Origin: a bacterium
GTDB lineage: Bacteria; Actinomycetota; Acidimicrobiia; Spongiisociales; Spongiisociaceae
Assembly: GCA_028821575.1 (NCBI GenBank)
Contig: JAPPFW010000082.1
Location: forward strand, 1 to 55,124
Reading direction: 5' to 3'
Length of the DNA stretch: 55,124 bases
Made by a program: the position numbers and the translations under genes. Shown here piece after piece: positions 43,008 to 51,965 of this stretch (within the stretch, counting starts at the first letter, position 1; each line of letters opens with the position of its first letter). The notes under the pieces were generated by a model, which ran no database searches, had not been told where the DNA came from, and saw only the letters and a list, made by a program, of their open reading frames with translations.

Positions 43008-44047
43008 GTGTTCTGTGCCCCTCCGGTCGAGTATGTCAGCTACCAGCATCGGGTCAGGGCCGGAAGCCCGCCCGACGCGAGCGAGCGGTTGACTGCACCC
43101 GTGATTGTGGCCTTCGACCGTACCCTCGCACGCATGGCTGTCCACAACTGTTGGGAGCAACTACTGCTGCCGGACGGCCAACAGCTCCAGCTACAACGGT
43201 ATCCCGAGGATGTCATACGGGGGGCCTTGGCCAACGCCCTTGTGCACCGGAGGCTCGATCTCGCCGACCCGGTACAGGTCGAACATTTCGATGACTCCCT
43301 GGCAATCACCTCGATGGGGCCGCTCGTCGGCGGTGTGAGCGTTGACAACATCCTGACAACCGCTTCGCGGCCTCGAAACCGGCTGCTGGCGCGGGCGTTT
43401 CGCCGGCTCGGTCTGATCGAGGAACTCGGAACCGGGGTAGCTCGTATGTACCGGTCGATGTTGCGAGTGGGGAAGCCGCCGCCCGAGTTTCTGGAGTCGG
43501 CGAATTCGGTCCGTGTATCGGTTGCCGGTGGTCCGGCCGGCCAGTCCTTCGCCCGCTTGGTGGCCTTGCTGGACGCGCCCGAAAGGGACGATGTCGAGGT
43601 CTTGTTGGTTCTCCGGTACCTTTGCACGAACAGCAGCGCCGGGTGTCGTCGACATCGCGCTCTACTGCAGCGTCCGGAGAGCGGCGCTGCTCGAGCCTTG
43701 GAGCGGATGGCCGAAGCCTCTCCCCCGCTCATTGAGCCGGTCAACGCGTCGGCGAGAGGTCACCGGATCCGGTACCGCCTCTCGGTAGCCGCCTCCTCCG
43801 GGCTCGGGTCCGCCGTCGAGCATCGACGCAACAACAGTCGTGACATCGAGAGGTCGGTGGTGGGGTATGTACGGGAGCACGGTCGTATTACCAACCGGAT
43901 TGTCAGGAGCCTGTTCGGAGTCGGCACCCGAGAGCGTCGGTGATCCTCCGGAGCCTCGTCGAGCGCCAGGTACTCGAGCGGACCAGCGACGCGACTCGAG
44001 GGCCCACCGTCGAGTATGGACCAGGGCCGCTCATGACCGACTCATGA
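43008..44047 (+). pseudogene. Decayed HATPase_c_4 / winged-helix regulator (AlbA_2-type, RecG-like C-terminus)
   Basis: The frame from about 43086 encodes RYPEDVIRGALANALVHRRL, ITSMGPLVGGVSVDNI and RNRLLARAFRRLGLIEELGTG, typical of the ATPase-like part of AlbA_2-domain regulators. The N-terminal AlbA_2 (schlafen-like) domain is missing. Near 43930 the frame ends, but winged-helix sequence (ASVILRSLVERQVLERTSD) continues in the next frame to TGA 44047, so there is a frameshift as well. A 5'-truncated, shifted relic; a heptamer array lies at the truncation side. Confidence 0.75.
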
Positions 44048-44217
44048 AGGTCAGTCGTACGAGGATCTGGCCAAGACCGGGGCTCTCGCGGGAGCGGTGT
44101 TCGGGGTCTTAGTCTTGTGCAAGAAGTGTGGAAGGCTAGAGCCCTGGGTTCTATACGGCGACATGGGTTCGGGGTGGGAGACCGCGGCATCGCATGAGTC
44201 GATAGCGGGCTGAAGGG

Positions 44218-45696
44218 TCAGCCACCGAGCGTGAGGTGCATGAACTTCCAAAGGGCCATCGCCAGTGACTGATCGAGCCAGTCCCAGAGTTCCTCGAAGC
44301 GATCTTCGACGTCGTCGGTGTGGCAGAAGGTGAAGGGTTCCCACGAGGTCTCGACGAAGATGCCGTCGGGTATCGAGAATTCCGCACCGCGGATCCGTAT
44401 TCTTCCGAACGACGTGATGGCCATCACTCCGGTGTAGGCGCTGGCCACATGGTGGATCGAAGTAACGAACCGGAGGTCCACTCCGCTCACCGACAGTCCC
44501 AGCAAAGACCACCACGCACGAGGTTCGAAACAGGCGTAGTGCTCGGCTGCCCTTGCTGTCCTGACTATCTCGCGGCGCCACCACCTATCCCTACGGTCAT
44601 GGTGCGCCGGCCGGTCCGTCCACACGCGGGCTTTCTGACCGGCGTCGACGAACTCCCGATCGATGTCGAAGCAGGCCTCTCGTAGACAGTGCCATATGTG
44701 GTCGTGAAGCCGGTCGGCGCGCATCCGGGCCTCCGCTCCTCTTCTGAGTGCTTGGTCGACGAGATCGAGGTCCCCGGGAGCCGCCGCCTCTTCCAGTAGC
44801 CATTCGTCCTCCATGTCCGCAAGCGCGTCGAGAGTCGACTCGTCGAGTTCACGACGGACAGACCGCAGTGCCAGATCGGCGAACAGCCGGGCGAGCGGAA
44901 CCAGGTCTCCACTGTTGGCCTCGTCCAAGCCCAGGAGATATGCATCCCGACGGCTCCCATCCACCACGATCGGCGGATACTGTGCTCGTTCGAGAGGGAG
45001 AGCGGCCAGCGCTCTCCCCACCCGGCCGTTGCCGTCCTGGAAGGGATGGATCCGGACGAACCGGTGGTGCAACCACGCAGCTGAGACAACCGGGTGTACG
45101 TCGGTCATCGCTTCGTACAGATCGATCAGGCGCCGGACCTCCCCCTCCACCTGCTCGGGCGGAGCAAAGTCCAGCATGGTCCCGTCGGGGCGTCTCAGCC
45201 GGTTGGGAAACCTCTTGAAGTTCCCGTGATCCATCATGACCTGGGCGTAGCGGTCCGTCGCGTCCGTGACGAAGCAGAACGGCTGAGCCCGGGTGATCGA
45301 GGCATGGAGTTCCTTGATGAAGGAGGCGGTCAGGGGACGACCCGCTCGGGCCAACTCGACAACCATCTCGAGCCCTTCCTTGTGGGCTCTCAGCATCTGC
45401 AGGACTCCTGGAGTGACCTCCTCGTCGGCTGTGTCCGCCCCTCTGGTAATCCCCTTGACCACCATCACGTCGATGGTGGGCCGGTCCAGGTCGTACAGTC
45501 CCTCGATGATGCCGGTCTCGATGGCGTGCTTCCGGTAGGTCCTATGCGACGGATAGGTGACTTCGAGCCGACCGAATTCGTTCCGGTGCTCCTGCCACGC
45601 ACCGTGCACGGCGTCCAGCGTCGCCAGGTCGCGTCCCAACGCCGATTCCACCGCCCGGTCGAGCGGCTCGACCGGACGCCACTGCTTACCGTTCAC
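44218..45696 (-). CDS. Fic-domain protein (class II, AMP transferase-type)
   Basis: The 492-residue product has the canonical motif HPFQDGNGRVGR (217-228) with catalytic His and phosphate-binding loop, the flap around SFIKELHASI (125-134) and an N-terminal inhibitory motif TGIIEG (61-66) of the (S/T)xxxE(G/N) class. Fic enzymes transfer AMP or other nucleotide parts to Ser/Thr/Tyr of target proteins. The long C-terminal half (260-492) has no domain I recognise and includes a WDWLDQSLAMALWKFMHL tail. GTG start. Stands alone; may be a toxin or regulator. Confidence 0.9.
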   Translation of the reverse strand: MNGKQWRPVEPLDRAVESALGRDLATLDAVHGAWQEHRNEFGRLEVTYPSHRTYRKHAIETGIIEGLYDLDRPTIDVMVVKGITRGADTADEEVTPGVLQMLRAHKEGLEMVVELARAGRPLTASFIKELHASITRAQPFCFVTDATDRYAQVMMDHGNFKRFPNRLRRPDGTMLDFAPPEQVEGEVRRLIDLYEAMTDVHPVVSAAWLHHRFVRIHPFQDGNGRVGRALAALPLERAQYPPIVVDGSRRDAYLLGLDEANSGDLVPLARLFADLALRSVRRELDESTLDALADMEDEWLLEEAAAPGDLDLVDQALRRGAEARMRADRLHDHIWHCLREACFDIDREFVDAGQKARVWTDRPAHHDRRDRWWRREIVRTARAAEHYACFEPRAWWSLLGLSVSGVDLRFVTSIHHVASAYTGVMAITSFGRIRIRGAEFSIPDGIFVETSWEPFTFCHTDDVEDRFEELWDWLDQSLAMALWKFMHLTLGG

Positions 45697-45788
45697 CGCT
45701 CCCTCGACAGCGGGTGTGGCCTACCGCAGGGTCTCCGACTCCGCGTTCGGCCGGTCGTCAACCCGATCGGCACACCGGTCACCAGCCA

Positions 45789-46538
45789 CTATTCCGGCTT
45801 GGTCCAGCCGAACTCCCTGACGTAGCCGCTGGAGCCTGCTCCGATCCGGGCGTCGTCCAGGCGTCCGGCCTCTTCGAGGGCTATCTGGATGGGTACGGGA
45901 GTACCGAGCCTGGTGCTGCCGGCTTCGACCATCTCGATGGCGTCCGCCAGGGTCAAGATGTCGGGCGAGGCCGCCTTTACCTCGATGTGGTCGGGCAGAG
46001 CTGCCCGCATCGCCTTCACCTGCTGCACGGTTCCGCCCCCGTACACCGACAGGCCGGTGGAGGTCTTGCCGAAGTCGGCGCCTGACTCGGTTACAACGCG
46101 GCAAGCGTCCTCCAGCTTGCCGGGGATCTGCTCCATCTCCGGGGATTCGATGATCGCCTTGGTTATCACACCGGGGTTCTCGGACTTGGCCGCCTCGACC
46201 ACGGCCGCGGCGTCGCGGATGGCGGCGTCGAGGTCGCCGTAGAGGATCGCTGACCATGCAGCCAGGAAATCGATCTCGGTGGCTCCGGCTGCCACGCACT
46301 CCTTGGTGGCGGCCACTTTGGCTGCGGTTCCCTCCAGCCCGATCGGCATGCTGACTATCCCGGAGGTAGCGACCCGGTCGCCCATCCGCTTCGCCACCCG
46401 CTCGACCCACCAGGGATAGACGCAGAAGGCTGCCACGCCCAGTTCCACGCACTCGTCAGCCATCCGGTCGAGCGTGTCGGGTCCGGCCCTCGGATCGATG
46501 CACACCTGATCGAGCATCTCCGTGATCCGCCTCGGCAT
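45789..46538 (-). CDS. deoC: Deoxyribose-phosphate aldolase
   Basis: The 249-residue TIM-barrel class I aldolase cleaves 2-deoxyribose-5-phosphate to glyceraldehyde-3-phosphate and acetaldehyde. Conserved residues are visible: Lys127 in VITKAIIE, Schiff-base Lys158 in DFGKTSTG, and the ATEIDF strand (87-92). The phosphate-binding AGSTRLGT is near 210. ATG 46538 is preceded by AAAGGAG. Normal length for the family; cytosolic nucleoside catabolism. Confidence 0.93.
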   Translation of the reverse strand: MPRRITEMLDQVCIDPRAGPDTLDRMADECVELGVAAFCVYPWWVERVAKRMGDRVATSGIVSMPIGLEGTAAKVAATKECVAAGATEIDFLAAWSAILYGDLDAAIRDAAAVVEAAKSENPGVITKAIIESPEMEQIPGKLEDACRVVTESGADFGKTSTGLSVYGGGTVQQVKAMRAALPDHIEVKAASPDILTLADAIEMVEAGSTRLGTPVPIQIALEEAGRLDDARIGAGSSGYVREFGWTKPE

Positions 46539-46723
46539 GAGTCGTCTCCTTTCTCTGAACCAGCCTACTTCACCACGCTACCCGACTCTCCCGCGATAAA
46601 CGGTCTAGAGGCGTGATTCGCGCGATGCACCGTGTTGCCCTCCGAGATGTGTCAGGGTTCTGTTCACACCCGGATCTCTGAAGCCTGCGACAACCTTGGA
46701 CCTGCCTTCTGGTAGTTATTCTG

Positions 46724-46729
46724 TACAAT
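46724..46729 (+). promoter_or_regulatory. -10 box TACAAT, apparently leaderless
   Basis: TACAAT lies 7 bases before the antitoxin ATG, so transcription would begin at or near the start codon, as is common in actinobacteria; no Shine-Dalgarno is present. The region upstream has a possible weak TTGGAC. Confidence 0.55.
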
Positions 46730-46736
46730 CCGCTTT

Positions 46737-46976
46737 ATGACTACTCCACTCACCAGCGCCAGGGAACGCCTCAGCGAGATCGTGGACGAGGTCGCCTCGA
46801 CCGGAACCCACCGTGTGATCACCAAACACGGCCGATCAGTCGCGGTCCTCGTAGCCTTCGACGAATACGAGGAACTCGTTGAGACCCTCAACATCCTCTC
46901 CGATCCCGACACCATGGCTGCCCTTGCCGAGGCCGCGGCCGACATCGAGGAGGGAAGGCTCAGAGAGTTTGGTTGA
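46737..46976 (+). CDS. Phd/YefM-family antitoxin
   Basis: The 79-residue N-terminal DNA-binding fold TPLTSARERLSEIVDEVASTGTHRVITKHGRSVAVLVAFDEY is typical of YefM/Phd; the acidic C-terminal tail (DIEEGRLREF) should wrap the toxin. It should repress its own operon. Ends 9 bases before the toxin gene. Confidence 0.92.
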   Translation: MTTPLTSARERLSEIVDEVASTGTHRVITKHGRSVAVLVAFDEYEELVETLNILSDPDTMAALAEAAADIEEGRLREFG

Positions 46977-46985
46977 GCACCCGAA

Positions 46986-47228
46986 GTGCCAAAGCTAACC
47001 AACCGAGCATACAAAGACCTAAGCAACCTGCCACCGCCACTAGCGGACAAGGCACGGGCGATAATTGACCGGCTGGACGAGGATCCGACCCGTGGTAAGA
47101 AGCTCAAGGGGCCACTGCAAGGGATGCGGTCCGCACGCCTAGGGCGGTCTCATCGTATCATCTACAGCACGGCACCTGGCGCAGTCATCGTTCGCACGAT
47201 CGTTCCGCGTAAGGACGTATACCGCTAA
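46986..47228 (+). CDS. RelE/ParE-family toxin
   Basis: The 80-residue product reads LTNRAYKDLSNLPPPLADKARAI, then DPTRGKKLKGPLQGMRSARLGRSHRIIY and VRTIVPRKDVY, the RelE fold with basic and Tyr/Arg residues at the RNA-cleavage face. GTG start in the antitoxin operon. It would cut mRNA on the ribosome when free of YefM-like antitoxin. Confidence 0.92.
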   Translation: MPKLTNRAYKDLSNLPPPLADKARAIIDRLDEDPTRGKKLKGPLQGMRSARLGRSHRIIYSTAPGAVIVRTIVPRKDVYR

Positions 47229-47378
47229 TGCCCGATCTGCCGCGCAACCCGAGCGAGCGTGGAATACTGCTTCGTGCCCTACGTTTCTACAGTGACTCCT
47301 GTCACGCCCCGTTGTTGATCGCTGAGTGTCCCTTTTCTGTAGATACAGGTCGGGGAGCGTGGGTGTGGAGAGGAGTGT

Positions 47379-47822
47379 GTGGATCTGCTTGACAGATATG
47401 GGGCGCCAACCACGGCTGGAATTGAGGACCTAGGTAATGGCCTGGGTATTCTTCCGGGTGCACACCCGAGCCGTCGTGATCAGCGGGTCCTAGACAGCAA
47501 GGCATACGATGCTCGTGAGATTTACTTGACTGACAAGAGCAAGAGGGATCCTCAATCGTGGCGTTTAGCCTCCCTTCTTCAAGGTCTCAACTAGGAGATC
47601 AAGACGGCACCTCCGTCCGAACTGGAGCTAGCCGATGCGCGTCGTAAAGCGATCGACGAGTTCGTTGTCATCATTCAACAGCACGGTATAGACTTCGATC
47701 GTCGAATACTCCCCTCATTGAGGCATATGGTGATTGGGCCTGTTGTACACAGACTTTCTCGCCACCGTGAGAGAACACAGATAGGAATGAGTACCCGCGC
47801 GTCTCACGATGAGAAGGGCTAG
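47379..47822 (+). pseudogene. Frame broken by TAG, in phase with the TPR gene
   Basis: From GTG 47379 (AGGAG 6 bases upstream) 71 residues run to TAG 47592-47594 (MDLLDRYGAPTTAG, REIYLTDKSKRDPQSW). The same frame stays open for 75 more protein-like codons (SELELADARRKAIDEFVVII, FDRRILPSLRHMV) to TAG 47820-47822, and 6 codons later comes the GTG of the TPR gene in the same frame. Low-GC for the window. Either a single gene with two amber mutations, two small genes, or coincidence. No family recognised. Confidence 0.45.
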
Positions 47823-47840
47823 TCGCATCTGGTTCACTCC

Positions 47841-48587
47841 GTGATCAACTGGGCAAGAACTGCATCACGTGACGACTTAATTGACTGGAATATCGAGGAG
47901 CAGTCGGAAGAAGTGCTGTTGCCCGTTAATTCCTTACCTGAAGCTGACTCACAGGGACAATGGCTCCTTGATCGGTTCACTAGTACGTACCTTGACCAGT
48001 GGAGGACAGAATCTCTCTGTAGGGAGTGGAATTACATTCATAGCCAGGAGTCGGCTCCGTGTTCAGTTGCGGAAATGAGACTACGCGTATTAACAATCGA
48101 CGAGCTTTCAAAGATCATGGCCGAGCGTCTGGCCAGCACTCGGCGACATCATCCGTCGGTCACCACTCAACTGGTTCTACCGGCAGTGAAGTTCATAGAG
48201 GAAGGACGGCGTCTTGAGGCAGTTGCGCTATTTAGAGCGTCGGTTCTCATTGAGCCAGATAGTGCAGAGTCTCACAACAATCTTGGATTCTGTCTAATGC
48301 CGGATGATCCTGAACAAGCCCTAAGTCACTTTGAAGAAGCAACTAGACATGGGTGGCCGAACTTGTCTCTGTCCGAAGCAAATCGCGTTCTCTGTCTCCT
48401 TAAATTAGGACGTCGTACGTCGGCGCTTGATTTAGCTACCGAATTCGTCAGCAAGGAACCAAGACCAGTCGGCAGAACGTGGTTGTGGGATCCGGAGTCG
48501 ATACTCGACGACCACGAGCCGAGACTTACCGAATATGATGACGTAATGGAGTACGTCCGGGGGCTAATCCAACTGATCCGTCAATAG
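47841..48587 (+). CDS. TPR-repeat protein
   Basis: The 248-residue product has a central TPR-like pair (KFIEEGRRLEAVALFRASVL, SAESHNNLGFCL, PEQALSHFEEAT) from about 120 to 200, giving a protein-binding helical scaffold. GTG start has no ribosome-binding site at the usual distance, which fits with it being the end of a longer frame beginning at 47379. GC and codon use are unlike the neighbouring metabolic genes, suggesting transfer. Partner unknown. Confidence 0.6.
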   Translation: MINWARTASRDDLIDWNIEEQSEEVLLPVNSLPEADSQGQWLLDRFTSTYLDQWRTESLCREWNYIHSQESAPCSVAEMRLRVLTIDELSKIMAERLASTRRHHPSVTTQLVLPAVKFIEEGRRLEAVALFRASVLIEPDSAESHNNLGFCLMPDDPEQALSHFEEATRHGWPNLSLSEANRVLCLLKLGRRTSALDLATEFVSKEPRPVGRTWLWDPESILDDHEPRLTEYDDVMEYVRGLIQLIRQ

Positions 48588-48650
48588 TTGCTTTGAATGG
48601 CCTCCCGCGAGTAGTTGGCGGATCGCCGAACGGTAAGCACCCAACTGGGC

Positions 48651-51005
48651 TCAGCCGTCCAGATCCCCGTTGGCCGCCAGCGCGACCAGAGCGCTGTTGA
48701 CCACTTGGTCCGCCTGCAGGCCGAACCGTTCGTACAACTCCGGGATGGTCCCTGACTCGCCGAAGTCGTCGACGCCGACCGGGACCACCCGCTGCCCGTA
48801 CACGGATCCCAGCCAGGCCAGGGTGTGTGAGGCGGCGTCATGCGCGGTCACGATCGGAGCATGCCGAAGCGCAGGGGGGATCAGCGTGGCGAGGTGGTGC
48901 TCGTCCACGGGCGGCGCCAGCCGGGATTGCGATCGGCGGAGGGTGCGGATCCAGCCGGCGTAGAGGCGGTCCGGGCTCGTGATCGAGAGAACCGTGGCGC
49001 CGATTCCCTCTTCCTCCAACTCCTGGGCCGCGGCCACGAGTTCCGGCATCACCGAGCCGCTCCCGGCGAGAACGACCGGGACGAGGTCGGAGTCCGATGA
49101 ACGCCACAGCCGGTAGCCGCCCGCCACCACGTCGGTCCGCAGACGGTCCTCCCCGACCGATTCCAACACCTCCCGGAAAGGCTGCTGGTCGATGGGCCGG
49201 GTGCTCAGGCGCAGGTAGGAGATCGCGCCGTCCGGATCCGACAGCCGGTGGAGGGCGTCGATCAGCAGCCACTCCAGGGCCTGGGCGTAGGCAGGTTCCA
49301 CGAACTCGACACCAGGCAGTTCCATGCCCACGGATGGCGTGATGGTCGACTGGTGGGCGCCCCCCTCGGGGGCGAGGCTGATCCCGGAGGGAGTGCCGAC
49401 CACCACGAACCTGCTGCCGTTGTAGGTTCCGTAGACGAAGGCGTCGAGTCCTCTCAGCACGAAGGGGTCGTACACGGTGCCGATCGGCAGCAGCATCTCG
49501 CCGTGGTGGTCGTGGGAGAGGCCCAGCTGGCCGAGCAGCATGAACAGGTTCATCTCCGAGATGCCCAACTCGATGTGGTGGCCCTCGGGTCCCGGCTTCC
49601 AGCGGAGAAGGGTCTCGGCCGCCGAGTAGTCGGGCCGGTAGTCGGGCGAGAAGACGCCAGCCTTGTTTATCCACCCTCCGAGACTGGTCGATATGGCGAC
49701 ATCGGGCGAGGTCGTCACCAGTCGCTCGGCCACCCCTTCGATCCCCGCGAGGCGCACCAGCGTCCTCCCGAAGGCATCCTGGGTGGAGACCGGTCTGGCG
49801 GATGCTGCCGAGTGAGCGAAAGTCCCGATCGTCGCCGGCAGGGGTAGAGCGGGCCGGGGTGGGGTCGGAAGGTTGTTGATCTCGCTGCCCACCCCCTCGC
49901 ACACCCGGCCGGCGGGGCTGAGCGGATCGAAGCGGTCCCACTCGGTCCCGGGAGTCAACCCAGTGCGGGCTCTGAGGTCGTCGATCTGGGCCGGGCTGAG
50001 GAGGGCCGCATGGTTGAGCGGGTCGCCGGCGAACGGAAGGCCGTAGCCCTTTACGGTGTAGGCGAAAACGATGCTGGGACGGTCGGGCTCGGCGTCGCAC
50101 TCCCGGAAGCACTTGACGAGTTCCACCAGATCATGACCACCCAGGTCATGGACGACCGACGGAAGAGCTTCGTCCGTTACCCCGGCGATCGACTCCGCCA
50201 CGCTCCGAGCGGCTCCCTCGAGGAACTGCTCCCGGAGTTCGGAGCCGCTCAGCCGGAACAGGCTCTGGTAGTGCTCGTTGGACATGCCGTCGATGTGTCG
50301 GCGCAGGGCCATGCCCCCCGGCCGGTCGAAGAGTTCTTGGAGGCGCCTCCCGTACTTGGCCTGGGTGACATGCCATCCCGCCGCGGCGAAGGTGTTGGCC
50401 ATCCGGCCCACGGCTATGTCGGGGACCACCCGGTCGAGGCTCTGGCGGTTGGCGTCCACAACCAGCATCACGTTGCCCAGTCCCGCCAGGGCCGGCTCCA
50501 CTATCGCCTCCCAGACGTTGCCCTCGTCGAGTTCCGCGTCGCCCACGAGGGCGATAAACCGGGCCGGGCCGCGGGGACCGAACTTGGTGTCCAAGTACCG
50601 GCGGGTAGCAGCCGAGAACAGGGGCGCCACCGCCCCGAGGCCGACGGAACCGGTAGAGAAGTCGGCCACGTCGGGATCCTTGGTCCGGGACGGGTAGGCC
50701 TGGAGGCCGCCCAGTCGGCGCAACCGGGTCAGGTAGGAGCGGTCCAGTTCGCCGGTCAGGTACTTGATGGCGTGGTACACGGGCGACGCGTGGGGCTTGA
50801 CCGCCACCTTGTCGTCGCCACCGATGTGGCTGAACCACAGGGCCGTCATGACCGAGACCAGGGAGGCCGACGAAGCCTGATGGCCCCCCACCTTGATCTC
50901 GGTGCTGCGGTCCCGGTTGACGTAGTCGACCATCCGCACCGCCAGCCACAACACTCGCTGTTCAATCCGCTTGAGTGTTTGCTCGTCGACGGCAGGACGC
51001 ATCAT
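48651..51005 (-). CDS. Transketolase-family, pyruvate dehydrogenase E1 (AceE-like) enzyme
   Basis: The 784-residue TPP-dependent enzyme of the single-chain E1/transketolase group has GGHQASSASLV (42-52), the TPP motif GDAELDEGNVWEAI with the later DANRQSLD, the catalytic HIELGISEMNLFMLLGQLGL strand in the pyrimidine domain, and a C-terminal domain (VPVVLAGSGSVMPELVAA; VVPVGVDDFGESG). AceE proteins are near 890 residues, so this is a shorter variant, and no E2/E3 genes are near. It could serve another 2-oxo acid. Start overlaps the stop of the DUF6338-like gene (ATGATG). Confidence 0.85.
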   Translation of the reverse strand: MMRPAVDEQTLKRIEQRVLWLAVRMVDYVNRDRSTEIKVGGHQASSASLVSVMTALWFSHIGGDDKVAVKPHASPVYHAIKYLTGELDRSYLTRLRRLGGLQAYPSRTKDPDVADFSTGSVGLGAVAPLFSAATRRYLDTKFGPRGPARFIALVGDAELDEGNVWEAIVEPALAGLGNVMLVVDANRQSLDRVVPDIAVGRMANTFAAAGWHVTQAKYGRRLQELFDRPGGMALRRHIDGMSNEHYQSLFRLSGSELREQFLEGAARSVAESIAGVTDEALPSVVHDLGGHDLVELVKCFRECDAEPDRPSIVFAYTVKGYGLPFAGDPLNHAALLSPAQIDDLRARTGLTPGTEWDRFDPLSPAGRVCEGVGSEINNLPTPPRPALPLPATIGTFAHSAASARPVSTQDAFGRTLVRLAGIEGVAERLVTTSPDVAISTSLGGWINKAGVFSPDYRPDYSAAETLLRWKPGPEGHHIELGISEMNLFMLLGQLGLSHDHHGEMLLPIGTVYDPFVLRGLDAFVYGTYNGSRFVVVGTPSGISLAPEGGAHQSTITPSVGMELPGVEFVEPAYAQALEWLLIDALHRLSDPDGAISYLRLSTRPIDQQPFREVLESVGEDRLRTDVVAGGYRLWRSSDSDLVPVVLAGSGSVMPELVAAAQELEEEGIGATVLSITSPDRLYAGWIRTLRRSQSRLAPPVDEHHLATLIPPALRHAPIVTAHDAASHTLAWLGSVYGQRVVPVGVDDFGESGTIPELYERFGLQADQVVNSALVALAANGDLDG

Positions 51006-51691
51006 TGTGGATCGGCTATGTAGGAGACGTAGAGCCGCTTGATGTCTCGGGCGGATACAGCGATCCGATGTAGGCCATCTTCGGACTGGCCTTGGAAGGT
51101 ATCTCCGTCGGCCCGATGGATCGCGAATGGTGGTGCGAGGACGATGTTGCGGTCGGGACCTTCCTCGGGATCCGTATTGAACCAGGCGAGATCGCCAGAG
51201 ATGTAGCTCCCGTCGTTCAGCTCACAGATGACGAAACTGACGGATGACTTCTCTGGTACATCGGCTACGAAGACCTGGTACCAACCAGATGTTTCCGCAA
51301 TTGCAGGAGAAAGGACTCCTGACAGAAGGTTGAGCGGCCACGGCCTCAAGGTGAAGGTGGCCGTGAGGGCGGATGCGAGTAGTAGCAGACCGATCATCCA
51401 AGCAGCAACCCACGCGAGCCGAGAGTCGCTCAGAAGGACGTATCCGGCTGGATCACGGATTAGCTCGGAAGGACTCGGAGAGTGCTCACGGACGTATGGC
51501 AACATCCGAAGTAGACCGTAAAACACCAGGACAGTGATGTTGGCCGCCGTCGCAACGACTATGAGTCCTGCAGCCTCCATCGTTCGGGACAGCCGCCGCG
51601 TGGGAAAGATCCTCTTTCTGAGAGCGTAACGGACGTAGCCGGGGAAGAGGACGAAGATCGCGATCGCCAACCCGGCCAGTGTACCGGGCAA
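51002..51691 (-). CDS. DUF6338-like small membrane protein
   Basis: The 229-residue product has three helices (LAIAIFVLFPGYVRYAL, AAGLIVVATAANITVLVFYG, LAWVAAWMIGLLLLASALTATF) and then a cytosolic beta-rich tail (VSFVICELNDGSYISGDLAWF, ...IAVSARDIKRLYV) with the pattern 'element of structure, G-x-I-x-G' like that of DUF6338. TTG start 3 bases after the stop of a tiny basic protein; its end overlaps the TPP-enzyme start. Function unknown. Confidence 0.65.
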   Translation of the reverse strand: MPGTLAGLAIAIFVLFPGYVRYALRKRIFPTRRLSRTMEAAGLIVVATAANITVLVFYGLLRMLPYVREHSPSPSELIRDPAGYVLLSDSRLAWVAAWMIGLLLLASALTATFTLRPWPLNLLSGVLSPAIAETSGWYQVFVADVPEKSSVSFVICELNDGSYISGDLAWFNTDPEEGPDRNIVLAPPFAIHRADGDTFQGQSEDGLHRIAVSARDIKRLYVSYIADPQ

Positions 51692-51694
51692 GTA

Positions 51695-51838
51695 CTAGTC
51701 CTTTCTGGCCTTTTTCGGGAAGTTCGGTCGCTTGGAGACCGCCCTAGGGGGCGGTGGAGGGTTCTTCGGGGCCATGCCACCTGTCTCGATCACTTCGTAG
51801 CGCTCCCGGACCCGTTCGAGAAACTTCTTGCGCGGCAT
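51695..51838 (-). CDS. Tiny basic protein coupled to the DUF6338-like gene
   Basis: The 47-residue product reads MPRKKFLERVRERYEVIE, then a Pro-run (NPPPPPRAVSKRP) and KKARKD; strongly basic. ATG with ribosome-binding purines weak. Positioned directly before the membrane protein gene, it parallels the basic 53-residue gene attached to the DUF6338 gene at 20.3 kb, though sequence similarity is only in composition. Confidence 0.6.
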   Translation of the reverse strand: MPRKKFLERVRERYEVIETGGMAPKNPPPPPRAVSKRPNFPKKARKD

Positions 51839-51965
51839 TCCCCGAGAGTAGCAGGGGGCGAATTCAACGACTCGTCGAGTGGGAGGACATCATGGTCGGG
51901 TTGTGGGCATGCATGCCTGCTGAACTTGCCGACATGTCTCCCCGGCGAGTCCTACACTGGCCACG

